Part shown: one piece after another, positions 1 to 10,430 of the stretch
How the letters are laid out: each line of letters starts with the position of its first letter
How positions within the stretch are numbered: position 1 is the stretch's first letter
Source of the DNA: JBNJGB01 sp051747385
GTDB lineage: Bacteria; Myxococcota_A; UBA9042; PHBI01; JACKFB01
Direction of reading: 5' to 3'
Assembly: GCA_051747385.1 (NCBI GenBank)
Contig: JBNJGB010000009.1
Coordinates: 62,001 to 126,000, forward strand
Length of the DNA: 64,000 nt
The notes under the pieces: model-generated
What the model was told of the DNA's origin: nothing
What the model saw: the letters and a program-made list of their open reading frames with translations, nothing else
Databases searched by the model: none
Position numbers and translations under genes: made by a program

Positions 1-3000
1 TGGGGCGGCCGCGGCCGCGGGTGGTGCGGCAGTCGCGGCGCCGTCAGGGGGATCCGGTAGTAGGCGGCCTCCGCCCCGGGCTCGCCGTACTGCTCGCCGT
101 AGCGGGCGACCTCGAACGCGCCGAACCGCGCGTTCAGGCGCTGCATCTCGAGGGTGGCGTCCAGCCGGTTCCGCCCGGTCACGAACAGGTAGCGGTGCCG
201 GCCGTGGGCGTCCCGGGCCTCCATGGCGGCGCGGATCTGCGCCTGCTTGAGGGCGGCCCCGAGGCCCCGGCCGCGGTGCTCCGGGTGCACCGTGACGTCG
301 GCCGAGTAGAGCGTGTTCCCGGCGCCCAGGTTGGTGTCGTCGGACGGGCCGTCCAGGTGGTCGAAGTGCTCCAGGGGGAAGGCGAGGGCGGTGCCGACCA
401 GGCGCCCCTCGGGTGGCGGCTCGGCCCCCTGCACGAGCGCGAAGCAGATGGCGTCCGGGTCGTCGACGAGGGCGCCGAAGAAGCCGAGATCGTCCCTGCG
501 GGCGTCCTCGTAGCAGACCTTCTGCAGCTGCTCCACGGCGGGCCGTACGGTGGGCCACATGTCCATGTCCACGGCGTGGAGCGTGTAGCCTTCGGGGAGG
601 CCGGCGCGGGCGGGGAGGCGAGGTGTGATGTCGTCCGGCGGCGGCTCCGGCCGCGGGTCCGGCTCCTCGCCGGACTCAAGGAGGGCGAGGCTGCGGTCCA
701 GGCGGTCGAAGACGGCGTCCAGGGCGCGCTCCGAGACGTGGGGGTGCAGGCGGAAGCGGACCGCGCTCGAGCCGGCGCCGTAGAGCATCCACCCGCGCCA
801 CATGCGCTGGGCGACCAGGTGCTTCACGGCGTCCGGGCTCGGGAGGTCGAAGCCGAAGGACCAGCCGGCCACGCGGGGCGAGCGCACCGTCTCCGGGTGG
901 CGCTCGGCCAGGTCGCGCAGCCTGTCGCGCACGGCGTGCTCGCAGGCCGCCGCGTCGCCGCCGGCCATGATCTCGGCCTGGAGGGCGCCGCGGACGGCGC
1001 TGGTGATGTGCGCCTCGCCGCGATGGTCCAGGGGCCAGCGGCTCAGCACGCCGCCCACCTGCGCCTTCTTGGCGACGGTCACGAGATCGGGCGGCTCGGG
1101 GAGCGAAAAGCGCCGATGCCAGAAGAACGGCCCGCCCAGGCCGAAGCCGGTCTGGACCTCGTCCACCACGAAGGGGACGCCCCAGGCGAGGGCGAGGGCG
1201 CGGAGGCGTGCCATGAAACGCCCGGTGACGTGGTGCTCGCCGCCCTCGCTCTGCATGGGCTCGACCAGGAGGGCCACCGCCTGGTCGTCCCGGAAGGCCG
1301 CCTCCACCCGCTGGAGGGACTCCCACTCCCGGATCTCCAGGTCGTCGGCGTCGGGGGGAAGCGGGTGATCGCCGTCGGGGCGGCGCGCGTCCCAGCCGGC
1401 CAGGTCGATCTCCTCCGCGCCGGTCTCCTCCAGCGCCCGGGCGTCGGCGGCCGGCCAGGGCACCCACCGGGCCTGGTGTCCCTCGATCTCGAACCGGAGG
1501 CGCTTGGCCGGGTTCCAGGTGGCGTGCAGCGCCAGCATGGTGCGCCCGTGGAACGCCCCCTCGAACGCCACGACGGCGCGGCGGCCGGGACGTCGCCGGG
1601 CGGCGGTCCGCAGCGCGATCTCGTTGGCCTCCGCGCCCGAGCCGCAGAACTCCACGTGGGGCAGGGCGTTGTCGGTCCCGCGCCGGAGGATGTTGGCGAG
1701 GCGGGCCAGCTCGGGGGTGCCCTCGTAGCGCGTGTCCGGGTTCACCAGCGGGCGCAGGCCGAACTCCCCCTTCCACAGGGCGGCGAGGATCTCGGGCGGG
1801 TTCAGGCCGCCCGCGTGGGTGGCGATCTGGCCCGCGGCGTCCAGGAGGACCAGGGGATCGTCGTCGACGCTGGCCAGGTACGGCCCCGAGGACCGGAAGA
1901 GGTCCAGGACGGGCGGCTTCTTGTCGTCGGGGACGAAATCGCCCGCGATCAGTCGGGCCATGAGGTCCCGGGATCGGGGCAGGGCCGGGCCGTCGTCCCC
2001 GGCGGGCACGTGGGAGCCCTCCGGATACCGGGCGAGGAAGCGCGCCGGGTGCAGGGGGCGGATGGCCTGGAGGGCGTCCGCCAGGGCCTCCGCCGTCTCG
2101 CGCGCCGCCACGTCCCCGGCCGGGAGCACCGCGCGCACGGCGTCGCGGTGGATGGAGGCCTCGACGTGGCGGGAGGCCAGGCCTTCCACCAGGGCCTTCG
2201 CCAGCTCTTCGCCCTCCTCCGGGTCCAGCTGGGCCACGGGGATGCGGACGCCGTGGTCCTCGAGCGCGGGGTACAGCCCGTACGGCTCGCAGACCTCCTC
2301 GAACCGGTGGCGGGTCTCGAGGGCGGCGACGGGGTCCGAGCCCGCCAGGGCCTCGCGGATGTGGGGGGCGCCCTCCAGGCGGCCGGGCTCGTTCCACTGC
2401 ACCTGGACGGGATAGGTCGTGTAGAAGACGGCGCCGCCCCCGGCCGGGCGGTAGTTGCCCGACCGCCCCACGCCCCCGAACGGGAAGGCGCCCGAGGCGC
2501 GGTTGGTGGAGCGGTTCCAATTCACGCAGCCGACGCGCGTGCGGTGATAGACGGCCTCGAAGGCCGCGCGGCGCCCGGAGAAGATGCTGATGGACAGGCC
2601 GTATTCGCTGCCGTTGACGATCCCGATGGCCTCGTCGAGGTCCTCGACGACCGTCACCGCCAGGTCGGGGCCGAACACCTCCTCGCGGGTGTAGTCGGAG
2701 TCGTGGTCCGCCGCGATGCGGTGGATCGACGGCCCGCGCCAGGCGCCCCCGTCCCGGCGCACGCCCTCCAGCAGGACCTCCGCGCCGGCCTCGACGCCGG
2801 CCCGGCAGAGGGCGTCCACGGCGTCCCGGTCGGCCACCGAGGCGAGCGGGCCCATGAAGACGTCGTCGGCGGGATCGCCCCAGGTGAGGCTCCGGGCGGC
2901 CGCCACGAGGCGCTCGACGAAGCCCTCGGCGACGCTCCGCTGGACGAGCACGCGGCTCGTGCAGGTGCAGCGCTGTCCCGTGGTGAGGTAGCCGCCCAGG

Positions 3001-3806
3001 AGGACGCCCTCGAGGGCCTGGTCCAGGTCGGCGTCGTCCAGGACGATGGACATGTTCTGCCCGCCCATCTCCAGCGCCACCAGCACTTCGGGGCGGTCCA
3101 GCAGGGCGCGCTCGATGGCGTGACCCGTGGGCCAGGATCCGGTGAAGGCGAGCCCCTTCAGGCCCGGCGCGGAGGTGAGGGCGCGCCCCACGTCGCCGCC
3201 GCCCTGGACCATCTGGAGGACGGGCGGGAGGCCCGCGGCCTCGAAGGCCTCCACGTAGCGCTGCGCGGCCAGCGGGGTCCGCTCCGACGGCTTGATGACC
3301 ACCGTGTTCCCGGTCGCCAGCGCCGGGATGACGTGGGAGTGGACCAGGTGGAGCGGAAAGTTGAAGGGGCCGATGACGCCCACGACGCCGAGCGGGTGAT
3401 AGCGGCACTCGCCGTTCACCCCGGGGGCGGTCCAGGGCCGGACCCTGGGGAGCTGCTGCTCCGCCACCATCTCGATGCGCGCGAGGAGCGAGCGGGCCTC
3501 GGCCCGGGACTCGCGGAGCGACTTGCCCATCTCCCGGGTCACGGCGCGGGCGAGGGACTCGACCCTGGGCTCCAGCTCGCGGGCGAAGCGGCGCAGGGCG
3601 CCCATCCGCTCCTCGGCGCTCAGGGCCGACCAGTCGTGCCAGGCGTCGGCGGCGGCGCGGACCGCCTCGGCCGCGTGGTCCGTGGAGGTGGGCGCCTCGA
3701 AGACGGCCTCGCCGTCGGTGGCCGGGTCGACGCTACGGACGGTGCCGTCCGGGGAGCGCGGACGGATCCACTGGTTGTCGATGAAGCTTCCGCGGGGTTC
3801 TTCCAT
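1..3806 (-). CDS. Fused aldehyde dehydrogenase / class III aminotransferase / GNAT acetyltransferase (3' end outside window)
   Basis: The frame is open from the ATG at 3806 to the window edge, so at least 1268 residues are present and no stop is seen. Residues about 1-475 are an NAD(P)-dependent aldehyde dehydrogenase closest in motif to succinylglutamate semialdehyde dehydrogenase (AstD): FNFPLHLVHSH, LEMGGQN, catalytic Cys280 in GQRCTC, and VNWNRSTNRASGAFPFGG. Residues about 625-1040 are a PLP aminotransferase of class III with DEVQTGFG and AKKAQVGG (Schiff-base lysine K913 or K914), a spacing like L-lysine 6-aminotransferase. Residues about 1060-1268 are a GNAT domain with the acetyl-CoA loop HRGRGLGA. 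About 150 residues between the first two domains are unassigned. The family roles suggest amino-acid degradation through a semialdehyde (lysine, ornithine or arginine type). The substrate is inference. The gene is divergent from the acyl-CoA mutase at 4155. Confidence 0.88.
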   Translation of the reverse strand, partial: MEEPRGSFIDNQWIRPRSPDGTVRSVDPATDGEAVFEAPTSTDHAAEAVRAAADAWHDWSALSAEERMGALRRFARELEPRVESLARAVTREMGKSLRESRAEARSLLARIEMVAEQQLPRVRPWTAPGVNGECRYHPLGVVGVIGPFNFPLHLVHSHVIPALATGNTVVIKPSERTPLAAQRYVEAFEAAGLPPVLQMVQGGGDVGRALTSAPGLKGLAFTGSWPTGHAIERALLDRPEVLVALEMGGQNMSIVLDDADLDQALEGVLLGGYLTTGQRCTCTSRVLVQRSVAEGFVERLVAAARSLTWGDPADDVFMGPLASVADRDAVDALCRAGVEAGAEVLLEGVRRDGGAWRGPSIHRIAADHDSDYTREEVFGPDLAVTVVEDLDEAIGIVNGSEYGLSISIFSGRRAAFEAVYHRTRVGCVNWNRSTNRASGAFPFGGVGRSGNYRPAGGGAVFYTTYPVQVQWNEPGRLEGAPHIREALAGSDPVAALETRHRFEEVCEPYGLYPALEDHGVRIPVAQLDPEEGEELAKALVEGLASRHVEASIHRDAVRAVLPAGDVAARETAEALADALQAIRPLHPARFLARYPEGSHVPAGDDGPALPRSRDLMARLIAGDFVPDDKKPPVLDLFRSSGPYLASVDDDPLVLLDAAGQIATHAGGLNPPEILAALWKGEFGLRPLVNPDTRYEGTPELARLANILRRGTDNALPHVEFCGSGAEANEIALRTAARRRPGRRAVVAFEGAFHGRTMLALHATWNPAKRLRFEIEGHQARWVPWPAADARALEETGAEEIDLAGWDARRPDGDHPLPPDADDLEIREWESLQRVEAAFRDDQAVALLVEPMQSEGGEHHVTGRFMARLRALALAWGVPFVVDEVQTGFGLGGPFFWHRRFSLPEPPDLVTVAKKAQVGGVLSRWPLDHRGEAHITSAVRGALQAEIMAGGDAAACEHAVRDRLRDLAERHPETVRSPRVAGWSFGFDLPSPDAVKHLVAQRMWRGWMLYGAGSSAVRFRLHPHVSERALDAVFDRLDRSLALLESGEEPDPRPEPPPDDITPRLPARAGLPEGYTLHAVDMDMWPTVRPAVEQLQKVCYEDARRDDLGFFGALVDDPDAICFALVQGAEPPPEGRLVGTALAFPLEHFDHLDGPSDDTNLGAGNTLYSADVTVHPEHRGRGLGAALKQAQIRAAMEARDAHGRHRYLFVTGRNRLDATLEMQRLNARFGAFEVARYGEQYGEPGAEAAYYRIPLTAPRLPHHPRPRPP

Positions 3807-4154
3807 GCCGTCCTCACAGGGGCTCGGACGCCCGCGACCTTAGCCCGCATCGGTGCAGGATCTCCAGGGGGGACCGGGGGAGGCGACGCCAGGGCAATCG
3901 CAAAGTCGGAGAAGTGAGGGCCGCGCGGCGGTACGGCGCCCGGCGCCGGATTGCACCCGCTCGGAAACGATGAGTTTTGCGCGTCTGGGAGCAGGCAAGG
4001 GCACGGGCAAGGGCAAGGGAGGGCGGTCGACTTTGCGACTGCCCTGGAGGCGACGCGGCGAAGGCTTGGGGGTGTGTAGCCATGATGATAAGGAAGTCGT
4101 GCGCGCGGCGCGACCGGGTCGCGCGGCCGACGACCAGCGCGGAGGGAGCGAGCC
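3807..4154. other. Divergent intergenic region carrying MITE copy 1
   Basis: This 348-bp gap separates two divergent genes. It is mostly occupied by the inverted-repeat element at 3889-4047 with its flanking duplications. The remaining roughly 100 bp before the mutase start includes a slightly AT-richer stretch near 4075-4100. I could not assign a convincing promoter to either gene. Confidence 0.7.
3889..4047 (+). mobile_element. MITE-like element, copy 1 (159 bp)
   Basis: The left end CCAGGGCAATCGCAAAGTCG matches the reverse complement of the right end at 19 of 20 positions. The element is flanked by a perfect 8-bp direct duplication AGGCGACG (3881-3888 and 4048-4055). The interior contains GGAAACGATG, TTTTGCGCGTCTG and GGGCAAGGGCAAGGGAGGGC, all found in the copies at 25456 and 57264. 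It has no coding capacity. The combination of terminal inverted repeats and target-site duplication marks a non-autonomous transposable element. No transposase lies in the window. Confidence 0.8.
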
Positions 4155-5795
<1,641 letters not shown>

Positions 5796-5814
5796 GCTCC
5801 CCTGCCCGAGAGGC

Positions 5815-5888
5815 CGGGGTGTAGCGCAGTCTGGTAGCGCGCCAGCTTTGGGAGCTGGATGTCGCAGGTTCAAATCCTGCCACCCCGA
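5815..5888 (+). tRNA. tRNA-Pro (anticodon TGG)
   Basis: The cloverleaf can be folded by eye. The acceptor stem is CGGGGTG with CACCCCG, the D arm GCGC...GCGC, the anticodon stem CCAGC/GCTGG around loop TTTGGGA (anticodon TGG), and the T arm GCAGG TTCAAAT CCTGC. The discriminator is A at 5888 and CCA is not encoded. It lies 19 bp after the mutase stop and may be co-transcribed with it. Confidence 0.96.
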
Positions 5889-5921
5889 TTCCCACGTCCG
5901 CCGCCACCCGGGAGGCCCCTG

Positions 5922-6392
5922 GTGAGCCCAAGCCGCCGCCTGCTCCTGGCCGCCATCGCGTTGCTGGCGCTGGCCGCGTGCGGCCGGGAGGAGGAGGCCG
6001 CGGCGGAGGGCGAGCCCACCGGCGCCGCGACCAGCCGGGGGGACCGGACGCCCGAGCCGACGTCGCCGCAGCAGCCCCGGACCCCGGCTACCGAGGAGGG
6101 GCTCGTGGTGGCGGCCGCGCGGGCCATCGCGGACCGCGACCTGGAGGCGCTCCAGGCCACCGCCGCCCCGGAGCTGGCGGCCGACCTCCGGCGGCTCCAC
6201 GACGAGGACCCGGGCGGGTTCTGGGAGCGCGGCCGGCGCCTTGTGTCGGACGTCGAGAGCGGCTTCGAGATCGTCCACCGCCAGGACGACTCCGCCCCCC
6301 GGTGGCGCGTCCTGGTCCGGTTCGAGTCGGGCCGCGACGAGACCATGACCTTCACGCGCGTCGACGGCGAGCTACGGATCGACCAGCTGTAG
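5922..6392 (+). CDS. Small lipoprotein of unknown function
   Basis: The product is 156 residues. It starts at GTG 5922, preceded by GGAGG at 5911-5915 with 6-nt spacing; an upstream ATG in the same frame would lie inside the tRNA gene and is rejected. The N-terminus is a lipoprotein signal with lipobox LALAAC. An Ala/Glu/Thr/Pro-rich linker follows, then a compact domain containing AARAIADRDLEALQATAAPE and ending WRVLVRFESGRDETMTFTRVDGELRIDQL-like strands, an arrangement seen in small NTF2-like or SnoaL-like folds. No catalytic residues are recognisable. Its position straight after tRNA-Pro suggests only shared transcription. Confidence 0.8.
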   Translation: MSPSRRLLLAAIALLALAACGREEEAAAEGEPTGAATSRGDRTPEPTSPQQPRTPATEEGLVVAAARAIADRDLEALQATAAPELAADLRRLHDEDPGGFWERGRRLVSDVESGFEIVHRQDDSAPRWRVLVRFESGRDETMTFTRVDGELRIDQL

Positions 6393-6490
6393 CCCGGCGT
6401 CCCCGGCTGTCAATTGCGCACATCTCGCCGAGAGCCCGCGAAGTCTGGTCTTGGTCGGCGTAGAGCCACCCCACGTCTGGCGGGCTGGAA

Positions 6491-6582
6491 GAGGCTGTCG
6501 CGTTGATGGTCGGCTGCTGGTCTTGGCGGGCAAGATGAGGCTGTCGCGTTGATGCTCGGCTGCCATTGTTGGCGGGCAAGAT
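6491..6582 (+). repeat. Two tandem copies of a 46-bp unit
   Basis: The units 6491-6536 and 6537-6582 both begin GAGGCTGTCGCGTTGATG and end TTGGCGGGCAAGAT, with a few differences in the middle. A degenerate end of a third unit (TCTGGCGGGCTGGAA) precedes them. The second copy runs into a hairpin. Confidence 0.8.
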
Positions 6583-6632
6583 GCCCGCCATCCAAGGGGC
6601 CCGTGGCCTGGGACCGCGGGCGTCTCGCCCGC
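6571..6632. terminator. Pair of GC hairpins, possible bidirectional terminator
   Basis: GGCGGGC-AAGAT-GCCCGCC (6571-6589) and GCGGGCG-TCT-CGCCCGC (6616-6632) are perfect 7-bp stems lying between convergent genes. Neither has a T-run on either strand, so intrinsic termination is uncertain. They may simply be intergenic palindromes of a repeat family. Confidence 0.35.
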
Positions 6633-6755
6633 GCAGCGGATATCCCAGCTGGAGCCGCTCTTTCAGGCACGGGCATGGGCACGGGCAAGGGCAAGGGAAC
6701 GAGGCCGGCTTGCCGAGATGTGCACGCTTGACCGGGGTCCCCGCCCGCGGCCTCC

Positions 6756-8117
6756 TCAGCTCCCCGCGACGGTCATGCTCGCGACCCGGAAGGAGGGCGC
6801 GCTCACCGCGCGGTGCGGATCCCTGTCGTCGGCGAGGGCGTCCACGTTCTTCCAGACGTCCTGCAGCGTCGACGCGACGGTCAGCTCGTGGGCCGGCCAG
6901 GCCAGCTCGCCGTCCTCGATCCAGATGCCGGCGGCGCCCTGGCTGTAGTCACCGGTGACGTTGTTGACGCCGAAGCCGAACACCTCGGTGATGAGCAGGC
7001 CCTGGTCGATCTCGGAGATGATGTCGTCCAGGGAGCGATCGCCGTTGCCCATCCACAGGTTCGACGGCCCGGGGCTGGGGTTGCCTCCCAGGCCGCGGCG
7101 GGCGTGGCGCGTGCTGTCCAGCCCCAGCTTCCGGCCCGTGTAGGTGTCCAGGAGCCAGGACTTCAGGACGCCCTCCTCGATGACGGGCAGGGGGTGCGTG
7201 GCCAGGCCCTCGCCGTCGAAGGGGCGAGAGGACGCGCCGCGCCGGACGTGGGGATCGTCCGTGATCGTGACCAGCGGCGAGGCGATGGTCTCGCCCATGC
7301 GGTCGCAGAGCCAGCTCGCCTTGCGATACACGCTGCTCCCGGCCACGGCTCCGGCGAGGCTGCCGAGCATCCTGCTGGCGACGGGCGCCTCGAACACGAC
7401 CGGTACCCTGCCCGTACCGGGCTTGCGGCCGCCGAGGCGGCGCAGGGCGCGGCGGGCGGCCTCGCGGCCGACCGGCTCGGGCTCGTCCAGGTCCTCGAAG
7501 TGCCGCGCGCTGGTGAACCAGTGGTCGCGCTGCATCTGGCCGTCCTCGGTCGCGACCGGCACCGTCCAGAGGGCGCCCGTGCTGGAGCGGCGGGTGCGAT
7601 GGGTGCCGAGGCTGTTGGCGAAGTGAAGCTCGGACACGCCCCAGGACATCTCGCCGCCCTCGGAGTTGTCGATCCGCTCGTCGGCGCCCTGGGCGGCCTC
7701 CTCCGCCCGGCGGGCCATGTCGATGGCGCGGTCCACGTCCAGGCCCTCGAAGGCCGGGTCGTAGAGGTCGAGGCCCTCCTTCACCGGGTCCTCGAACAGC
7801 GCCGCGTCCGGCAGGCCGGCGTGGGGATCCTCCGCCGTCAGCTTCGCGGCGGCGCACGTCCGCTCGACGAGGTCCTCGAGCCGCTCCGGGGTCAGGTCGC
7901 CGCTGCTCGTCGTGGCGCTGCGCCGGCCGACGAACACGCGGAGGCCGACGCCCTTGTCACGGCTCTGCTTGACCTGCTCGGTCTCGCCGAGCCGGACGCG
8001 CACCTCCGTGGAGCGTCCGCTGATGAACAGCGCGTCCGCCGCCGTGGCGCCGTGCCGCCGCGCGGCGTCCAGCACGAACTGCAGCAGACGCTGGGGATCC
8101 TGGGCGATGTCGCTCAT
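6756..8117 (-). CDS. pmbA: PmbA/TldE subunit of the TldD/TldE metalloprotease
   Basis: The product is 453 residues and matches the PmbA (TldE) family along its length, with VFEAPVASRMLGSLAGAVAG, SWLLDTYTGRKLG, GNPSPGPSNLWM and the C-terminal NNVTGDYSQGAAGIWIEDG. PmbA is the non-catalytic partner that forms a heterodimer with TldD. The complex degrades unfolded peptides and matures some ribosomally made peptides such as microcins. The gene lies 26 bp downstream of tldD on the same strand, so the two form one operon. The ATG at 8117 gives the usual family length. No modified-peptide precursor is visible nearby, so a housekeeping role is the default reading. Confidence 0.93.
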   Translation of the reverse strand: MSDIAQDPQRLLQFVLDAARRHGATAADALFISGRSTEVRVRLGETEQVKQSRDKGVGLRVFVGRRSATTSSGDLTPERLEDLVERTCAAAKLTAEDPHAGLPDAALFEDPVKEGLDLYDPAFEGLDVDRAIDMARRAEEAAQGADERIDNSEGGEMSWGVSELHFANSLGTHRTRRSSTGALWTVPVATEDGQMQRDHWFTSARHFEDLDEPEPVGREAARRALRRLGGRKPGTGRVPVVFEAPVASRMLGSLAGAVAGSSVYRKASWLCDRMGETIASPLVTITDDPHVRRGASSRPFDGEGLATHPLPVIEEGVLKSWLLDTYTGRKLGLDSTRHARRGLGGNPSPGPSNLWMGNGDRSLDDIISEIDQGLLITEVFGFGVNNVTGDYSQGAAGIWIEDGELAWPAHELTVASTLQDVWKNVDALADDRDPHRAVSAPSFRVASMTVAGS

Positions 8118-8143
8118 GGTTCGGCTCCGCTCCCGGGAGGTGT

Positions 8144-9577
8144 TCAGGTGGTGACGCCGCCGACCGTGAGGCCGTCGATGCGGACGGTCGGCATCCCGAC
8201 GCCCACGGGCACGGACTGGCCGTCCTTGCCGCAGGTGCCGATGCCGCGATCCAGCGCCAGGTCGTGGCCCACCGCCGAGACGCGCGTGAGGACGTCCGGG
8301 CCGTTGCCGATGAAGGTCGCGCCCTTCACGGGGGCCGTGATCTTCCCGTCCTCGATGAGGTAGGCCTCGGAGCCGCTGAAGACGAACTTGCCGCTGGTGA
8401 TGTCCACCTGCCCGCCGCCGAAGGCCACGGCGTAGATGCCGCGCTTCACGCCCCGGATGATGTCCTCGGGGTCGTCCCGGCCCGCGAGCATGAAGGTGTT
8501 CGTCATCCGCGGCATGGGCACGTGGGCGTAGGACTCGCGGCGGCCGTTGCCCGTGGGATCCATGCCCATCAGGCGCGCGTTCAGGCGGTCCTGCATGTAG
8601 TTCCGCAGGACGCCGTCCTCGATGAGGGTGGTCCGCTTCGTCGCGGTGCCCTCGTCGTCCACGTTCAGGCTGCCCCGCCGGCTCGGGAGCGTGCCGTCGT
8701 CCACGACCGTCACCAGGTCGCTGGCGACCTTCTGGCCGAGGAGGCCGGCGAACGCGCTGGTCTTCTTCCGGTTGAAGTCGCCCTCCAGGCCGTGGCCGAT
8801 GGCCTCGTGCAGGAGGATCCCGGGCCAGCCCGGCCCCAGCACCACGTCCATGGTGCCGGCCGGCGAGTCGATGGCCGAGAGGTTCAGGATGGCGCGCGCG
8901 GCGGCCTCGTCCACGAGGTCGGCCCACATCCCGTCGTCGGTGAAGGCCTCGAAGCCGAAGCGGCCGCCGCCGCCGGCGGTGCCCACCTGGCGGTTGCCGC
9001 CGTCGGCCGCGATGCAGGAGATGCTCAGGCGCACCAGCGGTCGCTCGTCGACCATGACGCGGCCGTCGGCGCCGACGATGACCACGTGCCGCACCTCGCT
9101 GGCCACGCTCGCCATGACCTGCTCGATGCGCGGATCGTGGGCCCGGGCGCGCTCGTCGACCTCCTCCAGGAGGCTCAGCTTGCGGTCCAGGGGCACGTCG
9201 ATGGCCTGGGACTCGACGCGGTAGAGGTCGTGGCCGGCCGAGCGCGGCGTCAGGGCCACCGAGGCGTCCCGCGGCTCGTGGCGCGCGATGGCGCGGGCGG
9301 CCCGGGCGGCCTCCACCAGCCGGGGGCCGTCGATCTCGTCGGAGTGGGCGTAGCCCGTGCGATCGCCGGCGACGGCGCGGACGCCGACTCCCTGGCTCAC
9401 GGAGCGCCGGGCCTTCTTGACCATCCCCTCCTCCAGGGACAGGGCCTCGGACTCCACGTGCTCCAGGTAGACGTCGCCGTCGTCGACCTCGCGGCCGAGG
9501 ATCTCGTCCAGGGTGCGCTCGATGGTGGGCGTGTCCACGCCGAAGCGTGTCAGCGCCGTGCTGCTCGTCGGGTCCAT
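8144..9577 (-). CDS. tldD: TldD metalloprotease subunit
   Basis: The product is 477 residues and a full-length TldD. The zinc-binding segment HEAIGHGLEGD is intact, followed by family motifs DDGTLPSRRGSLNVDDEG, MPRMTNTFMLAG and GTCGKDGQSVPVGVGMPTVRI at the C-terminus. TldD is the catalytic half of a cytosolic heterodimeric protease with PmbA, encoded directly downstream. The ATG at 9577 follows AGGGGGAAGC. The divergent neighbour is rdgB, 118 bp away. Confidence 0.95.
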   Translation of the reverse strand: MDPTSSTALTRFGVDTPTIERTLDEILGREVDDGDVYLEHVESEALSLEEGMVKKARRSVSQGVGVRAVAGDRTGYAHSDEIDGPRLVEAARAARAIARHEPRDASVALTPRSAGHDLYRVESQAIDVPLDRKLSLLEEVDERARAHDPRIEQVMASVASEVRHVVIVGADGRVMVDERPLVRLSISCIAADGGNRQVGTAGGGGRFGFEAFTDDGMWADLVDEAAARAILNLSAIDSPAGTMDVVLGPGWPGILLHEAIGHGLEGDFNRKKTSAFAGLLGQKVASDLVTVVDDGTLPSRRGSLNVDDEGTATKRTTLIEDGVLRNYMQDRLNARLMGMDPTGNGRRESYAHVPMPRMTNTFMLAGRDDPEDIIRGVKRGIYAVAFGGGQVDITSGKFVFSGSEAYLIEDGKITAPVKGATFIGNGPDVLTRVSAVGHDLALDRGIGTCGKDGQSVPVGVGMPTVRIDGLTVGGVTT

Positions 9578-9602
9578 GCTTCCCCCTGCTTCCGCGTACC
9601 TG

Positions 9603-9631
9603 TTGACCGGAGGGGTCGTGTCGGTTACTCG
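9603..9631 (+). promoter_or_regulatory. Possible sigma-70 promoter for rdgB
   Basis: TTGACC (9603-9608) is followed after 17 bp by TACTCG (9626-9631). The start codon is 64 bp further on. The -35 box is good and the -10 box is weak. Confidence 0.3.
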
Positions 9632-9695
9632 GAGCGCGCCGGTGCCGGGCCACCCTACTGGACGTGCCCGGCCTCGACCAGCCCCGGAGGCGTCG

Positions 9696-10376
9696 ATGTC
9701 CCGTGCCGAACCCGAGACCCTGCTCGTCTCTTCCCGGAACCCGGACAAGCTCGCGGAGCTTCGGGACCTGCTGGGCGACCTGCCGGTGCGCGTCGAGACC
9801 GCGGCCTCGCGGGGCGTCCCGGAGGTCGAGGAGACGGGGAGCACCTTCCTGGACAACGCCGTCCTGAAGGTCTCGGCCGCCTGGGACGTGGAGCCCGGTC
9901 CGTGCCTCGCCGACGACTCCGGCCTGGCCGTCGACGCCCTGGACGGAGCCCCGGGCGTGGAGAGCGCCCGCTTCGCCGGCGAGGACGTCACCTACGAGGA
10001 CAACAACCGCCTCCTCCTGGAGAGGATGGTCGGCGTGCCCGAGGAGGAGCGGACGGCCGCCTTCGTCTGTACCCTGGCCCTCCTCGTCCCGGAGGAGCGC
10101 GCCGTGACCCCGCCGGCCGGCGCGCCCTGGCGTCGCGAGACCCACCCGGACGCCCCCGCCGGCGCTGCCCTGTACGCCATCGAGGGCCGCGCCGAGGGGC
10201 GCATCCTCGAGGCCCCGCGCGGGGACGCCGGCTTCGGCTACGACCCGCTGTTCCTCTACGAACCCGCGGGCCGCACCTTCGCCGAGATGGGGCGCGACGA
10301 GAAGAACGCCATCAGCCACCGCGGCCGCGCCCTCGCCGGCCTCCGGGAGTGCCTGGAGGCCATCCTCCGCGGGTGA
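9696..10376 (+). CDS. rdgB: XTP/dITP diphosphatase (RdgB/HAM1 family)
   Basis: The product is 226 residues. RdgB hydrolyses non-canonical purine triphosphates (XTP, dITP) to monophosphates and keeps them out of DNA. Family signatures are SSRNPDKLAEL near the N-terminus, ADDSGLAVDALDGAPGV-ESARFAG, GFGYDPLF and KNAISHRGRAL at the C-terminus. It has an insert of about 18 residues after ALLVPEERAV compared with the compact family core. The ATG at 9696 follows GGAGG at 9686-9690. It stands alone, divergent from tldD and convergent with the lipoprotein gene ending at 10431. Confidence 0.95.
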   Translation: MSRAEPETLLVSSRNPDKLAELRDLLGDLPVRVETAASRGVPEVEETGSTFLDNAVLKVSAAWDVEPGPCLADDSGLAVDALDGAPGVESARFAGEDVTYEDNNRLLLERMVGVPEEERTAAFVCTLALLVPEERAVTPPAGAPWRRETHPDAPAGAALYAIEGRAEGRILEAPRGDAGFGYDPLFLYEPAGRTFAEMGRDEKNAISHRGRALAGLRECLEAILRG

Positions 10377-10430
10377 TCGCACTGTGAAGCCCCCGGGCGC
10401 CGTGCGAGCGGGCCCCGGGGGGACTCCCGG

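Larger units (their letters stand above)
6393..6755. other. Convergent intergenic region rich in short repeats and hairpins
   Basis: This 363-bp gap lies between the 3' ends of the lipoprotein gene and pmbA. It holds a 46-bp tandem duplication (6491-6582), two strong hairpins (6571-6589 and 6616-6632), a motif shared with 18285, and a GGGCACGGGCAAGGGCAAGG fragment near 6673-6696 that resembles the interior of the MITE family. No coding frame is convincing. Confidence 0.7.

Noticed and set aside
21..3917. Very long plus-strand reading frame (about 1300 codons) opposite the fusion gene
   Set aside because: It is a shadow frame. Its amino-acid string is Arg/Gly/Val/Ala-rich without motifs, while the minus strand reads through dehydrogenase, aminotransferase and GNAT motifs.
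6756..10382. Fusion of TldD and PmbA into one protein
   Set aside because: A frame is open across both, but tldD reads in another frame with its own ATG, stop and a 26-bp gap to pmbA.
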